This document shows, piece after piece, positions 24,697 through 33,532 of a DNA stretch of 64,000 bases. The position numbers and the translations under genes were made by a program. A model generated the notes under the pieces. That model searched no databases. It saw only the letters and a list, made by a program, of their open reading frames with translations, and was not told the DNA's origin. How positions within the stretch are numbered: the first letter of the stretch is position 1; every line of letters starts with the position of its first letter. Source of the DNA: Maricaulis sp963975345 (lineage in GTDB: Bacteria > Pseudomonadota > Alphaproteobacteria > Caulobacterales > Maricaulaceae). The DNA is taken from positions 296,624 through 360,623 of the forward strand of contig NZ_CAXBGE010000001.1 of assembly GCF_963975345.1 (NCBI RefSeq), written 5' to 3'.

Positions 24697-27372
24697 ATGA
24701 GTGCAGGCAATAAGTGGGTTTACGCGTTCGGTGCCGGCTATTCGGAGGGCGAGGCAGGAATGCGTGAGCTCCTCGGTGGCAAGGGCGCCAATCTGGCCGA
24801 GATGGCAACGCTGGGCCTGCCGGTGCCGCCAGGCTTCACCCTGACGACCCAGGTCTGCACCGCTTATTACGAGAACAAGCGTCACTACCCGGCTGATCTG
24901 GACGAACAGGTCGAAACCGCGCTGGCCAAGCTGGAAGCAACCGCCGGCAAGGTGCTGGGCGATCCGGCCAATCCGCTGCTGGTCTCGGTGCGCTCCGGTG
25001 GCCGCGCCTCGATGCCGGGCATGATGGATACCGTGCTCAATCTCGGCCTCAACGACGAAACCGCCGCCGGCTTGGCCGAGCTGTCGGGTGATCGCCGCTT
25101 TGCCTATGACAGCTATCGCCGCTTCATCCAGATGTATTCCGATGTCGTGCTGGGGCTGGATCACGCGATTTTCGAAGACATTCTCGACGGCTTCAAGGAT
25201 GAGAACGATTATTCGCTCGATACCGATTTGAGCGCCGACGACTGGGAAAACATCGTTGGCCAGTACAAGACTGCCGCCGCTGCCGCCCTTGGCCGGCCTT
25301 TCCCGACCGATCCGCGTGAGCAGCTCTGGGGCGCGATCGGCGCCGTCTTCATGAGCTGGATGACCGAGCGCGCCAAGACCTATCGCCGCCTGCACGACAT
25401 TCCGGCCAGCTGGGGCACGGCCGTCAATGTCCAGGCCATGGTATTCGGCAATATGGGCGAGACCTCCGCCACCGGCGTTGCCTTCACGCGCGACCCCTCG
25501 ACCGGCGATAGCGGCTATTACGGCGAGTTTCTCGTCAACGCCCAGGGCGAAGACGTCGTCGCCGGCATCCGCACGCCGCAATGCCTGACTGAAGCAATGC
25601 GCGATCGCATGGGCGATCACTCGCCGTCGATGGAAGCGGCAATGCCGCAAAGCTATGCCGAACTCTCCGCCGCCTTCGACAAGCTGGAACGCCATTATCG
25701 CGACATGCAGGATATCGAGTTCACGGTCGAACGTGGCCGGCTCTGGATGCTGCAGACCCGAACCGGCAAACGCACCGCCAAAGCGGCGCTGCGTATCGCC
25801 ACCGACATGGCCCAGGAAGGCCTGATCACTGAATCCGAAGCAGTGATGCGGATCGATCCGGCGCATCTCGACCAATTGCTGCACCCGACGCTCGATCCGA
25901 AAGCCGAGCGCGATGTGCTGACCACCGGTCTTCCGGCTTCGCCGGGCGCTGCGACGGGAAGCGTCGTGTTCGATTCGGATGTTGCCGAAGAGCGCGCCAA
26001 GTCGGGCGAAAAAGTCATCCTCGTGCGCATCGAAACCTCGCCCGAGGACATTCATGGCATGCATGCGGCAGAAGGCATCGTCACCGCCCGTGGCGGCATG
26101 ACCAGCCACGCCGCCGTGGTTGCGCGCGGCATGGGACGGCCTTGCGTCTCCGGTGCCGGCCAGATCAAGATCGACTACGCCAAAAAACTGTTCACGGTCG
26201 GTCGCCGCACCATCCATGAAGGCGAAATGCTGACGATTGACGGCTCCAACGGCCAAGTGCTGTTCGGCGAAGCGAAGATGATCAAGCCGGAACTGACCGG
26301 CGAATTCGCCATCCTGATGGGCTGGGCCGACAAGACGCGGCGCATGAAAGTGCGCGCCAACGCCGAAACGCCGCAGGATTGCCAGACCGCCGTCGAGTTC
26401 GGCGCCGAAGGCATTGGCCTGTGCCGGACCGAACACATGTTCTTCGATGCCGACCGCATCGCCGCCGTGCGCGAAATGATCCTGTCGAACGACCAGGATG
26501 GCCGCGTCACCGCCCTCGACAAGATCCTGCCGATGCAGCGCGATGATTTCGCGCAGATCTTCCGCATCATGGGCGAGCTGCCCTGCACGATCCGTCTGCT
26601 CGACCCGCCGCTGCATGAATTCCTGCCGCACACGGAAGAAGATGTGATGGACGTCGCCAAGGCGACCGGCCTGCCTGCCGAGCAATTAATGGTGCGCGCG
26701 CGCGATCTGGCCGAGAGCAATCCAATGCTTGGCCATCGCGGCTGCCGTCTCGGCATCACCTTCCCGGAAATCTACGAAATGCAGGCACGGGCGATTTTCG
26801 AAGCCCAGGTCGCGGTCGAAAAGGAAACCGGTTTTCAACCGCTTGCCGAGGTGATGATCCCGCTGGTCGCAACCGTGTCCGAGCTCTCCATTCTCAAGGC
26901 GCGGGTCGCTGGTGTCGCGCAAGCCGTGGCCGAGGAAACCGGCGGTAAACCGAAATACCTGATCGGCACCATGATCGAACTGCCGCGCGCCTGCCTGATG
27001 GCCGGCGAGATCGCCAAGGATGCGGAGTTCTTCTCCTTCGGCACCAATGATCTGACCCAGACCACATTCGGCCTGTCGCGCGATGATGCCAGCAAATTCC
27101 TCGGCGATTATCTTGAAGCGGGGATTCTCGAAAAAGATCCCTTCGTGACGATTGATCGCGACGGCGTCGGCGAGCTGGTGCGCATCGCTGCCGAACGGGG
27201 CCGCAAGACCCGCCCCGATCTGAAAGTGGGAATCTGCGGCGAACATGGCGGCGATCCGGCCTCGATCGAATTCTGCGAAGAAGTCGGGCTCGATTATGTG
27301 TCCTGTTCGCCATATCGCGTGCCAATTGCGCGCTTGGCTGCAGCGCAGGCGAATCTGCGACGCCAATCTTAA
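24697..27372 (+). CDS. ppdK: Pyruvate, phosphate dikinase
   Basis: PPDK interconverts pyruvate, ATP and phosphate with phosphoenolpyruvate, AMP and diphosphate. The three modules are visible. The N-terminal ATP-grasp part contains GGKGANLAEM. The central swivelling domain has catalytic His471 in GGMTSHAAVVARGMG. The C-terminal TIM barrel has the PEP-binding RTEHMFF, GHRGCRLG and FGTNDLTQTTFG, with the Cys in CGEHGGDP. The length of 891 residues is standard. A hairpin terminator follows. The gene could support gluconeogenesis or PEP supply; no pathway partner is adjacent. Confidence 0.97.
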   Translation: MSAGNKWVYAFGAGYSEGEAGMRELLGGKGANLAEMATLGLPVPPGFTLTTQVCTAYYENKRHYPADLDEQVETALAKLEATAGKVLGDPANPLLVSVRSGGRASMPGMMDTVLNLGLNDETAAGLAELSGDRRFAYDSYRRFIQMYSDVVLGLDHAIFEDILDGFKDENDYSLDTDLSADDWENIVGQYKTAAAAALGRPFPTDPREQLWGAIGAVFMSWMTERAKTYRRLHDIPASWGTAVNVQAMVFGNMGETSATGVAFTRDPSTGDSGYYGEFLVNAQGEDVVAGIRTPQCLTEAMRDRMGDHSPSMEAAMPQSYAELSAAFDKLERHYRDMQDIEFTVERGRLWMLQTRTGKRTAKAALRIATDMAQEGLITESEAVMRIDPAHLDQLLHPTLDPKAERDVLTTGLPASPGAATGSVVFDSDVAEERAKSGEKVILVRIETSPEDIHGMHAAEGIVTARGGMTSHAAVVARGMGRPCVSGAGQIKIDYAKKLFTVGRRTIHEGEMLTIDGSNGQVLFGEAKMIKPELTGEFAILMGWADKTRRMKVRANAETPQDCQTAVEFGAEGIGLCRTEHMFFDADRIAAVREMILSNDQDGRVTALDKILPMQRDDFAQIFRIMGELPCTIRLLDPPLHEFLPHTEEDVMDVAKATGLPAEQLMVRARDLAESNPMLGHRGCRLGITFPEIYEMQARAIFEAQVAVEKETGFQPLAEVMIPLVATVSELSILKARVAGVAQAVAEETGGKPKYLIGTMIELPRACLMAGEIAKDAEFFSFGTNDLTQTTFGLSRDDASKFLGDYLEAGILEKDPFVTIDRDGVGELVRIAAERGRKTRPDLKVGICGEHGGDPASIEFCEEVGLDYVSCSPYRVPIARLAAAQANLRRQS

Positions 27373-27392
27373 GTGATTGAACTTGGGTAATG

Positions 27393-27434
27393 AAATGGCT
27401 CTCCTCTTGTCTTGGGAGAGTCATTTCTTATTTG
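27393..27434 (+). terminator. Rho-independent terminator after ppdK
   Basis: AAATGGCTCTCC (27393-27404) pairs with GGAGAGTCATTT (27415-27426), with one G-T pair, around a loop of about ten bases. The tail is TTTCTTATTT. It lies 20 bp downstream of the ppdK stop. Confidence 0.75.
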
Positions 27435-27573
27435 TAACCCGCCAGCGTGCTTGACCGGATCGGTCTGTCCTCATAGAGAGGCGCGCTAAATTTAATGCGA
27501 AATTGACTTCATTTGTGCATGGTACGGTCGTTGCATCGAAACGATTCGGGCTGAGATGAAGACCGGAGTACGA

Positions 27574-28341
27574 ATGAGTTTGGACGCTGTACGCAGGCAG
27601 CAAGAGCAAGTGGCGACGGCGTTTTATACGCTGGCGTTTATTGTGCTGTGCATACTGACCGTGCTCGCGCTCAATGCCGCCTCCGGGCGTGCCCGTGAGC
27701 AGGACGAGACCGTCATGTGGCAGTCGCTCGCCCAGCGTTATCTGCTTGAGGGCGATGCCGACGGCGCTTGGGATGCCCCGCGCACGCTGCAAGTTGCCGC
27801 CATTTCCTTAAATTCCGACCTGCAGCAGGGCGCGATCCTGACCGAGCGGCCACTCGACGATCTGCGTACCTTTGACAGCTCGCACTTTGCCATGGCCGCC
27901 GATTTTACCGCCGAGCTGAACTGCCTGTCGCAGGCAGTCTATTACGAATCGCGTAGCGAGGCTTTCGTCGGCCAGCTCGCCGTCGCCCAGGTTATCATGA
28001 ATCGGGTGCGCCACCCGGCCTATCCCGACACGATTTGCGGTGTGGTCTATCAGGGTGCCGAACGGAATACCGGTTGCCAGTTCTCCTTTACGTGCGACGG
28101 TTCGACCACGCGCACGCCACGCGGCCGCGCTTGGCGCCGGGCCGAACTGGTGGCCCAGCACGCATTCATGGGTTTTGGCCGCGACGTAACCCGCCGCGCC
28201 ACCCATTATCACACCGTTGCGGTCGATCCGCATTGGAGCACCTCGCTGGTGCGGACCCGCCGGATCGGTACCCATATCTTCTACCGCTTCCCAACCAGCA
28301 GCGAACGCTCCGCTGGGGTCGTCGCCGGACGCGACGCCTGA
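27574..28341 (+). CDS. SleB-family cell wall hydrolase
   Basis: An N-terminal membrane anchor (FYTLAFIVLCILTVLAL) is followed by a linker and a C-terminal hydrolase_2 (SleB/CwlJ) domain: LNCLSQAVYYESRSEAFVGQ with the likely catalytic Glu in YYESRSE, VAQVIMNRVRHPAYPDTICGVVYQG, then CQFSFTCDG. In alphaproteobacteria such proteins are predicted peptidoglycan lytic enzymes unrelated to sporulation. The ATG at 27574 follows CGGAG at good spacing; an upstream in-frame ATG at 27556 would add six residues. A strong terminator follows. Confidence 0.88.
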   Translation: MSLDAVRRQQEQVATAFYTLAFIVLCILTVLALNAASGRAREQDETVMWQSLAQRYLLEGDADGAWDAPRTLQVAAISLNSDLQQGAILTERPLDDLRTFDSSHFAMAADFTAELNCLSQAVYYESRSEAFVGQLAVAQVIMNRVRHPAYPDTICGVVYQGAERNTGCQFSFTCDGSTTRTPRGRAWRRAELVAQHAFMGFGRDVTRRATHYHTVAVDPHWSTSLVRTRRIGTHIFYRFPTSSERSAGVVAGRDA

Positions 28342-28383
28342 TCAAAGCGCCTGCTCGCAGGATGAGACCGCCAAAGCATGAGG

Positions 28384-28412
28384 GGCCCCGGAGCGATCCG
28401 GGGCCTTTTTCT
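28384..28412 (+). terminator. Rho-independent terminator after the SleB-like gene
   Basis: GGCCCCGG (28384-28391) and CCGGGGCC (28398-28405) form a perfect 8-bp stem with loop AGCGAT, followed by five T residues. Confidence 0.9.
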
Positions 28413-28559
28413 TGCCTGGGCCCGGGCGGATCTGGCTCGATCGACAATTGCTGACGGACGCTCTGGTGTGGCGCCGACCGCGATGAGCGCTTATTAAGAA
28501 ATTGCTGAAAGACTTTAACCATGAATGGGCCGCGGCAGGCTCGAAGGAATGGGGTTGGC

Positions 28560-29447
28560 ATGTCCGCATCGATGTCGAACAAGACGCCGGACCGGCTTTG
28601 GCTTTGCATGGCTGACAGCCCGCGCACGCGAACACTGTCGCGGGCGCTCGCCAAAGGCATGGACGTGACCGTCTATCTGGGGTCGACCGTCGATCCGGAC
28701 GGCCCGATCGCGCTGATCATTGTCGATGATGCCAATCTTACCTGCCTGGAGACCGCCCGGGCCAATGCCGCACCACATCAAAAGTCGATCCTTGTTACCG
28801 TCAGTCCCAAACGCATTGTGGCGGCCGATATATTTTTGACCCAAGACTGTGATGCCGGCACCCTCGCCAACGTGATCGAGGGCCTGTTCGCCTATCGCGC
28901 GTCCCAGATCTCGCCGGCAGCAAGTCAGACCAATCCCGTCATGACGACGCTGGACACGGCGAGTTTCCGCTTGCGCACGCTGGAGGAGGCTGTGCAGGCG
29001 GCGCTTTTCCTTGGCGCCATGGCGCCGCGCGTCTGTGAGACGACGGTCGGGCTCTATGTGCTGATGGCGAATGGTATCGAGCATGGCAATCTCGATTTTT
29101 CCACTGAGGACAAGGCTCAGGGTCTGGCCAGTGGAAATTGGGCCCGCAAGCTGGCCCAGCGCATGGCCGAACCGGAGTATCACGCGCGTCGGGTCAATGT
29201 TGATTTTCAGCGCGGTGAACGTTTGATTTCGCTGCTGATCCAGGATGATGGCGATGGTATCGATGCCGAGACGGCCGAGCTGGCCAATCCGCTGCGCGTC
29301 GGCCATCGCGGCCGTGGGATCAAGCTGGCGAAATCAATGGGCTTTGCCGAACTGACTTGGCTGGGCATCGGCAATACTCTGGCCGCCTCGATCCTTTTGC
29401 CGGCTCGGCAAGATGAGACTGTTCGCAGCACCGCGACGGTATCCTGA
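28560..29447 (+). CDS. Histidine-kinase-like ATPase with a receiver-like N-terminus
   Basis: The C-terminal half is a GHKL ATPase: N box N171GIEHG, G1 box DDGDGID (229-235), and glycine lid GHRGRGI (248-254). No histidine phosphoacceptor domain is visible. The first 115 residues look like a degenerate receiver-like alpha/beta fold (LIIVDDAN, ILVTVSPK). This layout resembles anti-sigma or serine-kinase type regulators (HATPase_c_2) rather than a true sensor kinase. The ATG at 28560 was preferred to one at 28521 because a G-rich stretch precedes it. It stands alone between terminators, so partners must lie elsewhere. Confidence 0.8.
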   Translation: MSASMSNKTPDRLWLCMADSPRTRTLSRALAKGMDVTVYLGSTVDPDGPIALIIVDDANLTCLETARANAAPHQKSILVTVSPKRIVAADIFLTQDCDAGTLANVIEGLFAYRASQISPAASQTNPVMTTLDTASFRLRTLEEAVQAALFLGAMAPRVCETTVGLYVLMANGIEHGNLDFSTEDKAQGLASGNWARKLAQRMAEPEYHARRVNVDFQRGERLISLLIQDDGDGIDAETAELANPLRVGHRGRGIKLAKSMGFAELTWLGIGNTLAASILLPARQDETVRSTATVS

Positions 29448-29586
29448 CCCGTCAGCCGCCTGTCCGGGCGAGTGACAGGGTGAACGCCCGCTGAACTTCC
29501 TCCTCAGACTCGCGTCAGACTGGGTTTGCTACTCACGGCTCCATAGGACGTGCGCGTCCGATTTGTCGTTCAGGAGGACCCGATCA

Positions 29587-30219
29587 ATGACTTTCACCAA
29601 ACCCGCACTGAAACTGGCTGCAGCTGCACTCGGTCTGGCGCTCGTCGCCGGTGCCGCTCCGGCCAACGCCCAGAGCTCGGGCATGGCACTCGCGGCGAAT
29701 GAACGTTGCGCCGTCCAGGTCTATCTCTCCAATTCCTCGGCCCAGGTTGTGGCGAAGGCCGCGCCCGGCCTGTCGGGAAGCTATCGTTTGCTGGCCTATC
29801 AGGGGATGCCCACCGGTGCCACGGAAGCCGGTCTCAGCGGATCTTTTTCCGGCTCCGGTTCACGCGACTCGATTTTGACCCGGACACATTTGGGCCTGGG
29901 CTTTGTCGGCACCCGCAGGGTGGGTTCCATGAGCGAGATCCGCGATGCGGAATATGGCCAGAACGCTGCCTTGCATGTTGATCTGGCCGTGTTCGACCAG
30001 CGGGGTCGGCTGATCTGCCGCTCGCAAACGCCGGCGTTCTACCCCGTCGAGATGCTCGACGGTCCGGCGGTGTCGCCGACCAGTTATCAGGCGCCGAACG
30101 CCGCGCCCTATCGCGGTCCGGCTGCGGCAACGATGCCCGATCGCACCACGCCACGCGCGTCCCAGCTTGAGCGCAGCCGCGGCCTGCGAGCGATCATCGC
30201 GGCTCGCCGCCAGCACTGA
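29587..30219 (+). CDS. Secreted CsgH-like protein, upstream copy
   Basis: This 210-residue exported protein has a clear signal peptide (LAAAALGLALVAGAAPANA) and an AGGAGG ribosome site before the ATG at 29587. After the signal come C41 (ERCAVQVYLSNS), an SGSYRLLAY strand, a Ser/Gly-rich loop and C144 (GRLICRSQTP). That Cys-to-Cys beta-sandwich layout matches the smaller downstream CsgH-like protein, whose cysteines are C41 and C123. CsgH proteins in alphaproteobacteria are periplasmic factors that restrain curlin aggregation. The C-terminal 60 residues, Pro/Ala-rich and basic, are extra. The assignment is by pattern and context. Confidence 0.6.
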   Translation: MTFTKPALKLAAAALGLALVAGAAPANAQSSGMALAANERCAVQVYLSNSSAQVVAKAAPGLSGSYRLLAYQGMPTGATEAGLSGSFSGSGSRDSILTRTHLGLGFVGTRRVGSMSEIRDAEYGQNAALHVDLAVFDQRGRLICRSQTPAFYPVEMLDGPAVSPTSYQAPNAAPYRGPAAATMPDRTTPRASQLERSRGLRAIIAARRQH

Positions 30220-30247
30220 CACTGACTTCCTGTCTATCCCTCCACTC

Positions 30248-30280
30248 AACGCCCGGTGCCCAGGCTCCGGGCGTTTTCTT
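30248..30280 (+). terminator. Rho-independent terminator after the first CsgH-like gene
   Basis: The stem CGCCCGG (30250-30256) with CCGGGCG (30267-30273), loop of ten bases, is followed by TTTTCTT. It separates the upstream CsgH-like gene from the curlin-like gene. Confidence 0.8.
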
Positions 30281-30431
30281 GTCCGGGTGGCACAAACCGC
30301 CAGACATCTCGCATTCATCGACCTGTCGGACGTCTGAACGTGGACCTCAGGATCGGCTCACCTCGCTTCGGTTAGAACAGGATCAGTCTTCGATGCATTG
30401 GGCGTCGGGCAACACCAAATGGAGTTAAGCC

Positions 30432-30944
30432 ATGAAAATCCGTCTTTTCCTCGCCAGCGCCCTCGTCGCTGTTTCTGTCCTCGGCACCGTTGGTGGCGCT
30501 GAAGCTCAATCGCGCAATCGCGTGGCGATCAGCCAGCAAGGCTATAACAACGACCTCGCCGCCCGCCAGAATGGCTATCGCCAGTCGATGGTGATCAATC
30601 AGCGCGGCGACCGCCAGTATGTCACCGTCATCCAGGACGGCGCACGCAACGGCACGACCGTTGGCCAGACCGGCCGCTACAACGAAGCCCATGTCGACCA
30701 GTACGGCCGTCGCAACGACGCGGTGATCGGCCAGCAGGGCTACAATAATTACGGCACCAGCGTTCAGACCGGTTCGAACAACCTGGCCGGGATCGCGCAG
30801 ATCGGCAGCAACAACACCGCCACCACAGACCAGTATGGCAATAATAACGGTGTTGGCGTCATCCAGGTCGGCAATGGCCAGAACGCCCACGTCACGCAAA
30901 CCGGAAGCGGGAATGTGACGCTGGTGATCCAGGGCCAACACTAA
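30432..30944 (+). CDS. Curlin-like (CsgA-type) amyloid repeat protein
   Basis: After a signal peptide ending GGAEA, the protein is built almost entirely of imperfect repeats of about 11 residues with the curlin pattern Q-x-G-x2-N: ISQQGYNND, VGQTGRYNE, IGQQGYNNYG, VQTGSNNLAG, IAQIGSNNTA and VIQVGNGQN. Roughly ten units fit in 170 residues. Curlin subunits form extracellular functional amyloid (curli) for adhesion and biofilm. GGAG lies before the ATG. CsgH-like genes are on both sides; the CsgG/E/F secretion genes and a CsgB nucleator are not in the window and must be elsewhere if fibres are made. Confidence 0.85.
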   Translation: MKIRLFLASALVAVSVLGTVGGAEAQSRNRVAISQQGYNNDLAARQNGYRQSMVINQRGDRQYVTVIQDGARNGTTVGQTGRYNEAHVDQYGRRNDAVIGQQGYNNYGTSVQTGSNNLAGIAQIGSNNTATTDQYGNNNGVGVIQVGNGQNAHVTQTGSGNVTLVIQGQH

Positions 30945-30960
30945 ACCCGGCCGCCCATTC

Positions 30961-30984
30961 GGGGAGGGCGTCTTCGCCCTCCCC
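30961..30984. other. Perfect 10-bp stem-loop between curlin-like and CsgH-like genes
   Basis: GGGGAGGGCG and CGCCCTCCCC flank a TCTT loop. There is no T-run after it, so it is not a classical terminator. It could stabilise the 3' end of curlin mRNA and lower expression of the downstream gene. Confidence 0.6.
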
Positions 30985-31040
30985 ACGGCAGCCCGGCTTG
31001 CCCCGGACATTCAATTTTCGACAGTGAAAAGGAGACTGTC

Positions 31041-31430
31041 ATGAGCATCAATATTCTAGCCGTCAATGCGATGGCGATTGCAGGCGCAGCCCTGATCGCA
31101 ATCCAGCCCGGCGAACCGGTTCTCTCGGATCAGCCTGGCGTCAATTTCTCCAACTCGGCCTGCCACATCGAGATGGCTGAGACCCCCGATGGACTTCTCG
31201 TCACAGCGTGGGGCATGGGCGATGCGGGCAGCAATTACCGCATGGTCGTGACCCAACGCATGGGCGGCGGCGGGTTTGATATCGTCCAGGAAGGCGATGT
31301 GCCGGCGGGTGGCAGCGAAGACGCGCTGTTGTCAGACATCCTGCTCGATACCGACGCGAATTTCAGCGCCCGGCTTTCGACCTGGAATGCTACCGGCGAG
31401 CTCGTTTGCCGCTGGGATGAACAGGCCTGA
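31041..31430 (+). CDS. CsgH-like curli regulator, downstream copy
   Basis: This 129-residue protein has an N-terminal hydrophobic stretch and a domain bounded by C41 and C123 (NSACHIEMAET to GELVCRW). The interior VTAWGMGDAGSNYRMVV, GGGGFDIVQEGDV, LSDILLDTDANFSARLSTW closely follows the CsgH beta-sandwich pattern. CsgH is an alphaproteobacterial periplasmic curli component that inhibits premature amyloid formation. AAGGAG lies ahead of the ATG. Position right after the curlin-like gene supports the call. The leader has no basic residue before the hydrophobic part, so export is likely but not certain. Confidence 0.7.
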   Translation: MSINILAVNAMAIAGAALIAIQPGEPVLSDQPGVNFSNSACHIEMAETPDGLLVTAWGMGDAGSNYRMVVTQRMGGGGFDIVQEGDVPAGGSEDALLSDILLDTDANFSARLSTWNATGELVCRWDEQA

Positions 31431-31596
31431 TACCGACCGGCCATTGCGGCCAATTCGCGATGGCCGGCGGCGGGCGTGATGACAGCCCGGCCCCGGTGAG
31501 AACCGGAATATCGCCATCGCAGATATTCAAATTTTCCCTCTGGCTCTTTGCCTCGAACATCCCCATCTGTTGGCTTCCAACCAAGGGGAAGTCATC

Positions 31597-32103
31597 ATGT
31601 CCATTCCACTCTCATCCATTGCCAAGACCCAGCTCGACCAGACCTATCGCGCGCTGGACGGTATTCTCGCCAAGGCGGCGGCCCACGCCGCTGAGCACAA
31701 GGTCGATGAGGCTGTCTATCTCGACTGGCGCCTGACGCCGGACATGTTCGCGCTCAAGCGCCAGGTCCAGCTGGTCAGCGATTTCTCCGTGCGTGGCCTG
31801 TCGCGCCTGGCCGGACAGGATCCCGCCTCGATTCCTGACACTGAAGCCTCGTTCGAGGATTTGCGCGCCCGCCTGACGGCCGCCCGCGCCGCTGTCTGGG
31901 CTCTGCCGGTCGCCGCGCTTGATGCTGAACCGTCGGGCGAGATCACCTTCCCCGCCGGCCCCGGCAAGGAAATGACCCTGCCGCGCCATGCCTTCGTCCA
32001 GAATTACGTTCTCGCCAACGTGCTGTTCCACGCCTCTATGGCCTATGGGATTTTGCGCAGCATTGGTGTGCCGATCGGCAAGCGCGACTTCCTGGCGGTC
32101 TGA
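31597..32103 (+). CDS. DUF1993 family protein
   Basis: The 168-residue protein has the DUF1993 pattern: LDWRLTPDMFALKRQVQLVSDF early, SFEDLRARL in the middle, then PRHAFVQNYVLANVLFHASMAYGILRSIGVPIGKRDFL. Members are small helical proteins related to the DinB fold, without known function. The ATG at 31597 follows AAGGGG. It is a cytoplasmic protein with no signal. It is followed by a LON-domain gene on the same strand after about 115 bp. Confidence 0.87.
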   Translation: MSIPLSSIAKTQLDQTYRALDGILAKAAAHAAEHKVDEAVYLDWRLTPDMFALKRQVQLVSDFSVRGLSRLAGQDPASIPDTEASFEDLRARLTAARAAVWALPVAALDAEPSGEITFPAGPGKEMTLPRHAFVQNYVLANVLFHASMAYGILRSIGVPIGKRDFLAV

Positions 32104-32218
32104 CGGCCCAGGGGATGGGGGATGTCGTGCGGCTTGCATTGCGAGCCGCACGCGCCGCCAGGCACGCATTCCTCGCCCAACCCTTGGCGACGGCGTCAGC
32201 CCTTCCTATCTTTGGTCC

Positions 32219-32866
32219 ATGACCAAGACACGCACACTGCCCGCCACATTGCCGCTCTTCCCGCTTCCCGGCTGCATTCTCCTGCCTGGAGAAATCCTGC
32301 CGCTGAACGTGTTCGAGCCGCGCTATCTCAACATGGTCGATGATGCGCGCCGCGAAGGCGGCCATATCGGCATCATCCAGCCGCAAACCAACCGGGCCAC
32401 CCATCAGCCCTCCGGCCAGCCACCGCTGCGCCGTGTCGGCACGGCCGGCCACATCAAATCCTTCGTCGAGACGCGTGATGGCCGTTATCTGCTGACACTG
32501 GACGGGATCTGCCGCTTTACCCTCGACGCCGAAACCGATGCCGCAGCGCCCTACCGGACAGGCCGGGTTGATTACACCCGCTACGTCAGCGATCTCGTGC
32601 CGCGCCCGCCACTGGCCGGCAATCGGCCAAGGCTGATTGCGCTGCTCCGGGCCTGGTTGGGGGGTGAGCCAATTCAGCTCGACTGGACCGGGGTCGACGC
32701 CATGCCGCTTGAGGCCCTGGTCGACCGGCTCGCCATGCTGGCACCGATGCCGGCCGAAGCACGCCAGGGCTTGTTGGAAGCGCCTGATAGCGCCGCCCGC
32801 TTGGCGCGGTTTGAAAGCCTGATCACGACGCTGATCGCCGGCCGCGCCAGCGGCACGGTGCAATAG
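32219..32866 (+). CDS. LON substrate-binding domain protein
   Basis: The 215-residue protein matches the stand-alone N-terminal (LAN) domain of Lon: LPLFPLPGCILLPGEILPLNVFEPRYLNMVDDA, then IGIIQP and GTAGHIKSF. There is no AAA or protease domain. Such proteins are common in alphaproteobacteria and may bind peptides or unfolded protein; function is unproven. The start MTKTRTLPATLPLFPLPG fits family members. It converges on the next minus-strand gene with 3 bp between stops. Confidence 0.9.
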   Translation: MTKTRTLPATLPLFPLPGCILLPGEILPLNVFEPRYLNMVDDARREGGHIGIIQPQTNRATHQPSGQPPLRRVGTAGHIKSFVETRDGRYLLTLDGICRFTLDAETDAAAPYRTGRVDYTRYVSDLVPRPPLAGNRPRLIALLRAWLGGEPIQLDWTGVDAMPLEALVDRLAMLAPMPAEARQGLLEAPDSAARLARFESLITTLIAGRASGTVQ

Positions 32867-32869
32867 GGG

Positions 32870-33265
32870 TCAGGCCGGCCGGGATACCTCGCGCAGCCAA
32901 GCGTGTGCCTTGTCGCGCGAGCGAAAACCACGCGCGATGCCATTCATCTGCCCGATCGCGCCGAGCGCAATGCGGATCTGGTCTTTCTGGTCATCGCGAC
33001 TGATGAAGGCGATTGGCAGGCCACGGCATTGACGCCCGATCTGACGGACGCGCGATTCCAGCTCGACATTCGTGATGCGAAAATCCGAGGCGCGGATGTC
33101 GAAGGCGACGGCGCGCACGCTCACATCCTTGAACAAGCTCTCCATCGCCCGCTGCGGCTCGGCGCCCATATCGGGTGTGCGAAGGCCCTCGGTCCGCATT
33201 TCCAGCAGACCGTCAGCGATGCGTATCTCGAACTGGGCCGTCGAATAAGTCCGCAAACCGGACAC
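32870..33265 (-). CDS. Hypothetical STAS-like small protein
   Basis: This protein of 131 residues was not recognised with certainty. Alternating strands and helices (FEIRIADGLLEMRTEG, RAVAFDIRASDFRITNVELESRVRQIG, LPIAFISRD, then GFRSRDKAHAWL) resemble a SpoIIAA/STAS-like fold. There is no signal peptide or membrane segment. About 270 bp of noncoding DNA separate its start from the divergent membrane-protein gene; I saw no clear motif in that gap. Confidence 0.65.
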   Translation of the reverse strand: MSGLRTYSTAQFEIRIADGLLEMRTEGLRTPDMGAEPQRAMESLFKDVSVRAVAFDIRASDFRITNVELESRVRQIGRQCRGLPIAFISRDDQKDQIRIALGAIGQMNGIARGFRSRDKAHAWLREVSRPA

Positions 33266-33532
33266 CTCCCTGCCTCTTGACCAAGAGTTGCGGGGTATGG
33301 GGGCGAAGTTTGCACAAATTGCGGCGAAAGCGAGATTTATCGACTAGCCTTGCCATAATTTGCGATCAAATTCGCCGAGTAATTGGGAAATAGCGCCAAC
33401 TTCTTGGCAATCCCCACCCGGCGATGCCCGTTTTCACCGCATGCCACGGCCGGAAAACTGCGTGCCAGCACCGGCCATCAGTGGCAATCTGAACCCTACC
33501 ACAGATTGACCAGCTTCGGGGGGTATCGGGCC

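Noticed and set aside
24649..26685. Open frame of 678 codons on the minus strand opposite ppdK
   Set aside because: It is antisense to PPDK with intact motifs. The His/Arg/Gly-rich translation is typical of a shadow frame.
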